64,000 bases of DNA, from positions 62,001 through 126,000 of the forward strand of contig JBMOLU010000081.1 in the NCBI GenBank assembly GCA_049325275.1, read 5' to 3'. The translations under genes were made by a program, and so were the position numbers. Numbering within the stretch: position 1 is the stretch's first letter; each line of letters begins with the position of its first letter. The notes under the pieces are model-generated. The model ran no database searches, was not told the origin of the DNA, and saw only the letters and a program-made list of their open reading frames with translations. This document shows positions 48,699 to 55,310 of this stretch, piece by piece. Source of the DNA: CAIQJJ01 sp049325275 (GTDB lineage Bacteria > Chloroflexota > Anaerolineae > Anaerolineales > UBA4823).

Positions 48699-51471
48699 TC
48701 CCGATAACGAAGTGACCAATTCTATCCTTCACCTTAATCTTGCGCCAAAACTTAATCGCCCACTATCGTTGTGGAATCTGTTAGACTATGGGCGTTTGCT
48801 CTATTGGGCATTCTTTTTTCCACAAGCATTGCGGTGGTATGGAGAACAGTTTGCGCTAAAAAGTGTGGCCAAAATTCCGGTGGCCTTTGATCGAAACAGA
48901 CGGGTAGCGATCCAATCCATTTGGAATGATCCAATTCAACGCAAACTGTTATTCCAGGCGTTTCTACTCACCGTCATTGTGCCAGGCGGTATCGGTTGGC
49001 TACTGCAATTTTTGGCTGTGGAAATCAATTGGTGGGGAATGTTATTGGGTATAGGCTTAGCTTTCACGCTGGGGCTTGTGGGTTGTATGGCCAAGGAAAT
49101 GGCATTGGGGATAGCTTTAGAAATCGTCTTAGGTGTACTGTTGTCGATAACTTTTGAGTTTGCGTTGGGCTTAGTGGGAAATCCTACACCAGGCTTGATG
49201 TTCGGCATCGTGTTTGGCGTCGGGGGCGGAATTGCCGCCGGTGTAGCTGTAAACGTGGCCAGGAGTGTGGCCGGAGGTGTTTCTTTAGGTTCGGCCGTCG
49301 ACGTAGGGTTAGGAATAACCATGGGGTTAGCAGGATGTGTGGCGGTTAGCATCATTGGCGGAATTACGATGGGGATAGCCTTCGGCATAACATTTAGTCT
49401 GGCGATGATCACTTTTGTTACCCGGCTGCCTGATTACATCATCTGGCAACTTGCGAGCATTTTTCGGCGATCAGGCACACCCTTTAGTCACCTTACCTGG
49501 TTGCCTCACCCTGGTTTACAAGCACAATTGACGAATTGGTTAAACCAAGACGCACAGAAGGGAATTGCAAGTGTCAATGATTTATTGGCATATTCTATGC
49601 AATTTATTCCCGCGATCGAAGCAGTCAACCAGTGGCTTGCCCAAATCCCAAATGAACAGATTCTGCCAAAAGTGGATAGACTGGCAGATAAACCATATGA
49701 TTGGAAACTGTTGCGTTTTAACTCTTGCTCTTTATATGCCAGACTGGTACAAGCAAGTATTAACGGCATTATTTTCCTCCCGCGTTCCTGGCGTAGGCGC
49801 CTACAAGCACGGGTAGATTCTTCTCCACGTTTGGATACCACAGCCCGCGCCGCTTGTGCTGGCTATTGGTTGCTCTACATGGGTCCACGTGTAAAAAACG
49901 CTGTTGCAGAATCGTGCAAAGCCTTCGAGCGCGTACGCACGTTGCCATATGGCGAAATTCTTTATCGATCCGTTCTAGCGCTTATGGAAGCACGTCAAGT
50001 AGACGCCCTGGCTTGTATTGTCGCCTGGGGTGAGCAAACTGCCTGGCTTGGCCAAGTCACCGAAACACCTTTACGCCCCCAGACAATTATGACTTTAGAA
50101 AGTTTACGAAAGGCTGCACTTGAAGCGACCGTTGCCGCAGAAAGCATTTCTAAGCTCAACCGGAGCGCAGCACTAGGTCGTGCCGTGGCCGGTTTAACGC
50201 AACTACTGGCTGCCGGTGAAGAGACCTGCCCCGAGTTGGAATGGCCGATTGTGCAGGAAACTGCCATAAAATGGCGCGAGGTCTTGGCTATGGCTGCGGG
50301 AGAAGCCGGGCAAATCGTCATTACCCGCCCGGTTGCCAACCCCTTCGTGGTCGGTAACCCGGTGGCCGGGCAGGTCTTTGTCGGGCGCGAGGAAACCTTT
50401 CGCCACCTGGAAGAACTATGGGGCAGCGACCCGGCGCAGCGTGTGCCCTCGGTGGTGCTGTTTGGCCACCGGCGCATGGGAAAATCGTCGATTCTACAGA
50501 ACCTGGGCAAGCACCGCTTCGGCGTGGATACGCTCGTGGCACAGTGTACGATGCAGCGTGTGGGTAAGCTCGCTCACACCGGCGAATTGTTGAACTACCT
50601 GGCGCTGGCGATGTACGACGCATTGATCGAGAATGGGCACAATTCCTTGGCTGAGCCTAAACTGGAAGATTTCAGCCAGGGTTGGTACCCGGCTTTCAAC
50701 CGCTTCTTACGCTCCGCCAAGCGGTCCATCGCCAGCCGGCGTATGATCCTGACGCTGGATGAATTCGAGCTGGTCGAACGTGAGATCGCCGCCGGCCACA
50801 TCGAACCGGAATTGCTCGAATACCTGCGCGGCATCATCCACAGCGAACCCTGGCTGATCCTGGCCCTGGCCGGGCTGCACACCCTGGAAGAGATGACTGC
50901 CGACTACTGGAATCCGCTCTTTGCCAGCGTGACACCGGTGCGGGTTAGTTTTCTTTCGCCGGGGGCCAGCGCCCAACTCCTGGCTAACCCCTGTGACGAT
51001 TTCCCGCTTGATTTTACGAGCGAGACGGCTGCTTACGTTTATTCCCTGGTCAAGGGCCAGCCTTACTTAACTCAACTCGTCGGCCATGCCCTGGTGCGTC
51101 GTTACAACCGCCTGGTCTTCGAGGAAGGCAAGCCGCGCGACCCGCGTTTTACCATCGAAGATATAGATACTGTGGTCAGTTCGCCGGCGTTTTACGAGCA
51201 GGGCAGTTACTATTTCAACGGGGTTTGGGAACAAGCCGAAAAGTCTGGGCCGGTAGGGCAGGCGGCCATTTTAAAAACGCTGGCTGCGCAAGACGAGACT
51301 ACTTCGATAATTGCACTTTTTGCCAGTGCCAACCTATCCGAAGCCGACGGGCAGGATAGCCTGAAGACTTTGATCCAACACGATGTAGCGCAGCGAACAA
51401 CAACGGGCGAAGTAGATTTTGCTGTGCCCTTGATGCGGCGCTGGATTCGGGAATACAAGTTAGGCAAGTAA
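48691..51471 (+). CDS. membrane-anchored STAND-like NTPase, second gene of the module
   Basis: A 926-residue protein with no lesions. After 'LNLAPKLNRPLSLWNLLDYGRLLYWAFFFPQALRWYG', residues 85-250 are a dense run of glycine-rich hydrophobic helices with internal repetition ('GVGGGIAAGVAVNVARSVAGGVSLGSAVDVGLGITMGLAG'). A helical, mostly soluble middle (260-560) follows. The C-terminal NTPase is introduced by 'NPFVVGNPVAGQVFVGREETFRHL', with Walker A 'VLFGHRRMGKSSILQNL' (near 590), Walker B 'RMILTLDEFELVE' (near 690) and a C-terminal winged-helix-like part. The overlap with the preceding NTPase gene suggests that both proteins work together. Membrane placement hints at an effector that alters the membrane, but that is inference. 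Confidence 0.85.
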   Translation: MPSPDNEVTNSILHLNLAPKLNRPLSLWNLLDYGRLLYWAFFFPQALRWYGEQFALKSVAKIPVAFDRNRRVAIQSIWNDPIQRKLLFQAFLLTVIVPGGIGWLLQFLAVEINWWGMLLGIGLAFTLGLVGCMAKEMALGIALEIVLGVLLSITFEFALGLVGNPTPGLMFGIVFGVGGGIAAGVAVNVARSVAGGVSLGSAVDVGLGITMGLAGCVAVSIIGGITMGIAFGITFSLAMITFVTRLPDYIIWQLASIFRRSGTPFSHLTWLPHPGLQAQLTNWLNQDAQKGIASVNDLLAYSMQFIPAIEAVNQWLAQIPNEQILPKVDRLADKPYDWKLLRFNSCSLYARLVQASINGIIFLPRSWRRRLQARVDSSPRLDTTARAACAGYWLLYMGPRVKNAVAESCKAFERVRTLPYGEILYRSVLALMEARQVDALACIVAWGEQTAWLGQVTETPLRPQTIMTLESLRKAALEATVAAESISKLNRSAALGRAVAGLTQLLAAGEETCPELEWPIVQETAIKWREVLAMAAGEAGQIVITRPVANPFVVGNPVAGQVFVGREETFRHLEELWGSDPAQRVPSVVLFGHRRMGKSSILQNLGKHRFGVDTLVAQCTMQRVGKLAHTGELLNYLALAMYDALIENGHNSLAEPKLEDFSQGWYPAFNRFLRSAKRSIASRRMILTLDEFELVEREIAAGHIEPELLEYLRGIIHSEPWLILALAGLHTLEEMTADYWNPLFASVTPVRVSFLSPGASAQLLANPCDDFPLDFTSETAAYVYSLVKGQPYLTQLVGHALVRRYNRLVFEEGKPRDPRFTIEDIDTVVSSPAFYEQGSYYFNGVWEQAEKSGPVGQAAILKTLAAQDETTSIIALFASANLSEADGQDSLKTLIQHDVAQRTTTGEVDFAVPLMRRWIREYKLGK

Positions 51472-51605
51472 CATGTGACCAAGAATGGTTGCGTCTGGAG
51501 AGCACTACCATCTGATTTTCCAGCTTGGCAAACGGTTTACTACCACTTCCGCATATTTCGCCACCCGGATGGCGACATAAAAAATTGTTCCGCGCGAGGG
51601 TCCAT
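51472..51605. other. short spacer after the NTPase module
   Basis: No terminator or gene is visible. A few hairpin-poor bases separate the NTPase stop from the NACHT-like relic. Confidence 0.4.
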
Positions 51606-51960
51606 ATGAATCAATGGTTTGCGCAAGTTGTTTGGTTCGTTTTGCCGCTTATGTTGCCTGCTTCAACCCTGGCTCTCACTTACCAAACTACGAACGATGC
51701 AAGGTTGGCGGTTGTCGTTGCCGCGTTAGTCCTGCTGGGCGAACTGATAGTCGGTTTGGGATTTCCTTTTGTCGCCGGAGCTTATACAACAGCACTTCGT
51801 TGTCTTGGGTGCTCCTGGCAGCGGCAAAACGACCTGCTCAAGCACATGGCTCTGGCGCTGGCATCTTCACCTCACCGGAAGCGCCGCTTGGGCATCCCTA
51901 AAAACCGGTCTATCCTTTTTTCGTACCGTTTGCCACCCGTCACTTGTGCTATACTCACCC
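51606..51960 (+). pseudogene. relic of a NACHT-like NTPase with N-terminal helices
   Basis: It opens with ATG 51606 and two helices ('VVWFVLPLMLPASTLALTYQ', 'LAVVVAALVLLGELIVGLGF'). Around 51770-51810 the reading moves to another frame with 'IQQHFVVLGAPGSGKTT' (Walker A), and from about 51835 it moves back to 'LLKHMALALA' and 'KRRLGIPKNRSILF'. A missing C in ACGACCTGCTC accounts for the second shift. This is the order of NACHT-type NTPases with an N-terminal membrane part (Walker A 'GAPGSGKTTLLKHMALALA'). The linker before Walker A and everything after it are deleted. Confidence 0.7.
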
Positions 51961-52015
51961 CAATTTGAATAGAGAACCGGGCTGCGTACAAGCTTCTGCC
52001 TTCCACGCAGCCCGG
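51950..52015 (+). promoter_or_regulatory. promoter and structured leader, copy A
   Basis: GTGCTATACT (−10 element 51950-51955) is followed by TTGAATAGA at 51965 and by an 11-bp perfect hairpin CCGGGCTGCGT (51977-51987) / ACGCAGCCCGG (52005-52015). A closely similar promoter/leader start occurs at 52628-52665. The leader extends about 160 bases to the first ATG. Confidence 0.6.
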
Positions 52016-52132
52016 CCAACCTGTCCAAGGGCAGGTTCACCCGTGGGGTTGGATGCCGGACCAGGCTTTTTCGGACGCATCCGGCCTGCGCAAACAGCGG
52101 ATTCTTTGCTTGCACCGCGCTCGAACAAACTT

Positions 52133-52237
52133 ATGACCCAATTTATCATCCAACCAGTCGAGGAGTTCTATCCCGATGATGATTCGTTCGATTACCAGGC
52201 CATCCCGCCGGAGGTAAAAGAAAAAAATGGTTCCTGA
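52133..52237 (+). CDS. 34-residue acidic peptide gene
   Basis: The frame encodes MTQFIIQPVEEFYPDDDSFD and 14 further residues. It has many Asp/Glu and no membrane segment. It overlaps by 11 bases the start of the next gene, whose product is 123 residues. Both lie behind promoter/leader copy A. The arrangement of a tiny acidic protein overlapping a second small gene is seen in toxin-antitoxin and other two-part loci, but there is no family support. Confidence 0.45.
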   Translation: MTQFIIQPVEEFYPDDDSFDYQAIPPEVKEKNGS

Positions 52238-52598
52238 GCCAAAGACGCTCTGGGTCGGCGGCTCGGTAGAAGGTGACTTGCCCTGCTACTACAAAGGGCT
52301 GATCGAGTTTTTCCCCGGGGTCACGTTCAGCGGGGACTATGAAACCGATGAGGACCTGCGCTACTACATCCGCAGCGTTGCGCTCGAACATCCCGATTGG
52401 CGCGTGGCCGTCATCGGTGCGATGTACGAAGACGAAATCATGCGCGTGGCCAACGCCATCCAGGAATCGGGGCTGACGCGTTACAGCATCTCGTGCACCG
52501 GCTTCGTCAACCTGGACGAGTTGATGGCATTTCGTTCCGAGCAGCAGCGGCTGCGAATGCTGGACGACGACGAAGATGCCCTGGAGATAGGTTTCTGA
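52227..52598 (+). CDS. 123-residue hypothetical protein
   Basis: A compact soluble protein beginning MVPEPKTLWVGGSVEGDLPC. The central 'HPDWRVAVIGAMYEDEIMRVANAIQESGLTRYSISCTGF' looks like a Rossmann-type strand-helix-strand and slightly resembles the C-terminal part of isochorismatase-like hydrolases, without their catalytic residues. The C-terminus is strongly acidic ('LRMLDDDEDALEIGF'). I do not recognise a family. Codon use resembles that of real genes nearby. It overlaps the 34-residue frame. Confidence 0.6.
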   Translation: MVPEPKTLWVGGSVEGDLPCYYKGLIEFFPGVTFSGDYETDEDLRYYIRSVALEHPDWRVAVIGAMYEDEIMRVANAIQESGLTRYSISCTGFVNLDELMAFRSEQQRLRMLDDDEDALEIGF

Positions 52599-52627
52599 AA
52601 AAAGTCATCACTCAACGTAAGAAACTG

Positions 52628-52665
52628 TGCTATACTGCACCCTATTGAATAGAAAATCGGGGCTG
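52628..52665 (+). promoter_or_regulatory. promoter and leader start, copy B
   Basis: GTGCTATACT (−10 element 52631-52636), TTGAATAGA at 52645-52653 and CGGGGCTGC at 52657 repeat the order of copy A at 51947-51985. Downstream there are GC-rich stems up to about 52740. The first gene after it starts at 52864. Confidence 0.55.
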
Positions 52666-52863
52666 CATCAGACTCTCCCCATTAACCTGCCGCCCCTCGG
52701 GCCTGGCTTTTGCCCGGGTTTCACCGCGGACGGTGTTTCTCTGCAACATTCTCCCCGAGTACGAGTTTTCTCATCCGCCCGCGAGCATCGCGTGGTGGAT
52801 TTTTGTTTTTCGCCATGGCGACACAGTGGTTCACCCCCATGAACGACTCCATCGGAGAAAATT

Positions 52864-53098
52864 ATGGTCCGCATTCTTGCGATTGACGATCACCCGCTGA
52901 TTGCGAAGGCGTTGGAAGCTTTGTTCGCCGAACATGAGGACATGCAACTGGTCGCGACAGGCAAACACGGCTCCCTGTTGATGAGATCAACCCTTTCCGC
53001 CGGCAGGACATCGTCGCATTACAAGAAGCCCCTCGAGCGGGAAACAATCCCCTGCGCGAAGAAGCGCTCATACTCTTGCTGCCGGATACAGGCAAATG
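52864..53098 (+). pseudogene. truncated response-regulator receiver gene
   Basis: The start 'MVRILAIDDHPLIAKALEALFAEHEDMQLVATGKHG' is the first third of a NarL-type receiver domain, with GAGAAAATT before the ATG. After about residue 38 the frame has no further receiver features. Another frame from about 52977 reads 'DEINPFRRQDIVALQEAPRAGNNPLREEALILLLPD' and stops at 53096, which looks like the end of a different protein. The gene is thus a joined and probably frameshifted remnant. The phosphoacceptor strand is missing. Confidence 0.55.
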
Positions 53099-53132
53099 AA
53101 CGTATCGATAGGCACAGCATCACCACCGGTTA

Positions 53133-53172
53133 AGCACACAACCCCGCAGGGCTTCGCCGCGGGGTTGTGTGT
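53133..53172 (+). terminator. strong terminator-like hairpin
   Basis: ACACAACCCCGC pairs with GCGGGGTTGTGT around a short GC-rich loop. The T run is short (GTGTT), so termination may be weak or bidirectional. Confidence 0.75.
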
Positions 53173-53262
53173 TCAAGCCCATCACCCGGGCTTTGGCCCA
53201 CGAAAAGGGGCAGAAAATTGTCGGGCGCCGGGCGACTTGCGCCACCGGCGCCATCCCTTAGG

Positions 53263-53333
53263 CTGGGGCTCAGGGATTCGAACCCCGGCATACAGATCCA
53301 GAGTCTGCTGTCCTACCACTAGACGAAGCCCCA
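53263..53333 (-). tRNA. tRNA-Gln (anticodon CTG)
   Basis: On the minus strand the acceptor stem TGGGGCT pairs with AGCCCCA. The anticodon stem GCAGA/TCTGT encloses the loop CTCTGGA, giving anticodon CTG. The T arm contains GGTTCGAAT. CCA is not encoded. It is divergent from the glutaminyl-tRNA synthetase gene on the plus strand. Confidence 0.95.
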
Positions 53334-53559
53334 GGGATTGAGCGCCGAAGATTTTACCACAATTTGTTATAATTGCCAGACGAATTAATCCAATCAACCG
53401 GAAGTGCTCATGTTCAAACATATAATTTTTGCGCAACAGCTTTGGGGGTTGCAGTCCGCCTGACAGCGGGCAAATTTCCTTTTTCACCCACTTTCGTTTG
53501 CTGCATCAGAACGCCCCTTTCAAAAAATCTAGACCCCCACGGGAGAAGAGAAGCCCCTC
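53334..53559. promoter_or_regulatory. divergent promoter region of tRNA-Gln and glnS
   Basis: TATAAT at 53368-53373 on the plus strand would start a ~180-base leader before glnS. On the minus strand TAAAAT (plus 53352-53357) serves the tRNA. The leader contains no T-box consensus. The glnS start codon has GGGAGAAGAG upstream. Confidence 0.55.
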
Positions 53560-55239
53560 ATGACTGAAGAAACCCCCAAATCTACCGATTTTATCCACGA
53601 AGCTGTTGCCGAGGATTTACGCAGCGGGCGCTTTACTCACATCCGCACCCGCCTGCCACCCGAACCGAACGGTTATATTCACATCGGGCACGTCAAAGCT
53701 TTCCTGGTCGACTACAATATCGCCAAAGATTTTGGCGGGGCGCTCGACCTGCGCTTCGACGACACAAACCCGGCCAAAGAAGAGACCGAGTTTGTCGATG
53801 CCATCCAGGAAGACGTGCGCTGGGTTGGCATCGAATGGGAAAAAGTGATTTTTGCGTCCGATTTTTTCGATCTGCTCTACGAATGGGCCATCCGGCTGAT
53901 CAAGAAGGGCAAGGCGTATGTGGACGACCAGACGCCCGAAGAAGTCAGCAAAAACCGCGGTACCCTGACCGAACCCGGCGTCGAAAGCCCCTACCGTAAC
54001 CGCTCGGTGGAAGAGAATCTCGACCTGATCGAACGCATGAAAAACGGCGAGTTCCCCGACGGATCGCGCGTCCTGCGCGCCAAGATCGATATGGCCCACG
54101 GCAACATGAACATGCGCGATCCGATCATGTACCGCATCATCCACGAACCGGCGCACCACCGCACCGGCCGCAAGTGGTGCATCTATCCGATGTACGACTG
54201 GGCGCAGGGGCAAAACGATGCCATGCACGGCGTAACGCACTCGTTGTGCTCGATGGAATATGAAGACCACCGCCCGCTGTATGAGTGGTTCTTGAACGAA
54301 TTGGAAATCCCCAATCAACCGCGCCAGATCGAGTTCGCCCGTTTGAACCTGACGTACACGGTCATGAGCAAGCGCTACCTGCGGCGTTTAGTAGAAGAAA
54401 AACACGTCAACGGCTGGGACGACCCGCGCATGCCCACGCTGCGCGCCATGCGCCGCCGCGGGTATACGCCCGAAGCGATCCGCGATTTTATCACCCGTGC
54501 CGGAGTCGCCAAGAACCCGACCACCAGCGATGTGGCACTGCTCGAAGCCTGCGTGCGTGAGGACTTGAACCAGCGTGCCGAGCGCCGCATGGCCGTGCTC
54601 AACCCGCTCAAGATCGTCCTCGAAAACTACCCCGAAGAGCTGATCGAAGAGATGAACGCGATCAACAACCCGGAAGATGAAACCGCCGGAACACGCAAGG
54701 TGCCTTTCTCGAAGGTTCTCTACATCGAACGGGACGACTTTATGGAAGAACCGCCCAACAAATTCTTCCGCCTGGCGCCGGGCCGCGAAGTGCGCCTGCG
54801 CTATGCATATTTCATCACCTGCAACAACGTGGTGAAAGATGAAAACGGCGAGATCGTCGAGCTGCGCTGCACCTACGACCCGGCCACGCGCGGCGGCGAC
54901 GCACCCGACGGGCGCAAGGTCAAGGCTACCTTACACTGGGTTTCGGCTGCCCACGCCATCCCTGCCGAAGTCCGCGTGTACGACCGCCTGTTCAAGGATC
55001 CCCATCCCGGCGAAAACGGCGACTTTATCGAGAACCTGAATCCCGATTCGCTGCACATCCTGCAAAACGGCGTGCTCGAACCAACCCTGAAAAACGCCCG
55101 GCCCGGTGAGAAGTACCAGTTCGAGCGCCTGGGCTATTTCTGCGTCGACCCCGACAGCACCGGCGGGCAAATCGTTCTTAACCAAACCGTATCGCTCAAA
55201 GACCAGTGGGCGAAAATTCAGCATAAGCAGGGCAAATAA
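53560..55239 (+). CDS. glnS: glutaminyl-tRNA synthetase
   Basis: A 559-residue class I synthetase, the length usual for bacterial GlnRS. The HIGH motif is 'PEPNGYIHIGHVKAF' and the KMSKS motif is 'YTVMSKRYLRRLV' (near residue 269). The substrate-binding part has 'DDTNPAKEETEFVDAIQEDVRWVG', 'PMYDWAQGQNDAMHGVTHSLCSMEYEDHRPLYEW', and the C-terminal anticodon-binding beta barrels are complete. It charges tRNA-Gln with glutamine and therefore indicates direct glutaminylation. The cognate tRNA-Gln gene lies divergently just upstream. Confidence 0.97.
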   Translation: MTEETPKSTDFIHEAVAEDLRSGRFTHIRTRLPPEPNGYIHIGHVKAFLVDYNIAKDFGGALDLRFDDTNPAKEETEFVDAIQEDVRWVGIEWEKVIFASDFFDLLYEWAIRLIKKGKAYVDDQTPEEVSKNRGTLTEPGVESPYRNRSVEENLDLIERMKNGEFPDGSRVLRAKIDMAHGNMNMRDPIMYRIIHEPAHHRTGRKWCIYPMYDWAQGQNDAMHGVTHSLCSMEYEDHRPLYEWFLNELEIPNQPRQIEFARLNLTYTVMSKRYLRRLVEEKHVNGWDDPRMPTLRAMRRRGYTPEAIRDFITRAGVAKNPTTSDVALLEACVREDLNQRAERRMAVLNPLKIVLENYPEELIEEMNAINNPEDETAGTRKVPFSKVLYIERDDFMEEPPNKFFRLAPGREVRLRYAYFITCNNVVKDENGEIVELRCTYDPATRGGDAPDGRKVKATLHWVSAAHAIPAEVRVYDRLFKDPHPGENGDFIENLNPDSLHILQNGVLEPTLKNARPGEKYQFERLGYFCVDPDSTGGQIVLNQTVSLKDQWAKIQHKQGK

Positions 55240-55310
55240 ACGAAACATCTTGGAAGACGAAGTCGGACGGGTTCGCTCGTCCGGCTTCGTCTTCCAGGGC
55301 CACCGGCACG

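Noticed and set aside
53345..53560. T-box riboswitch before glnS.
   Set aside because: No AGGGTGGNACCGCG-type sequence and no terminator stem in the leader.
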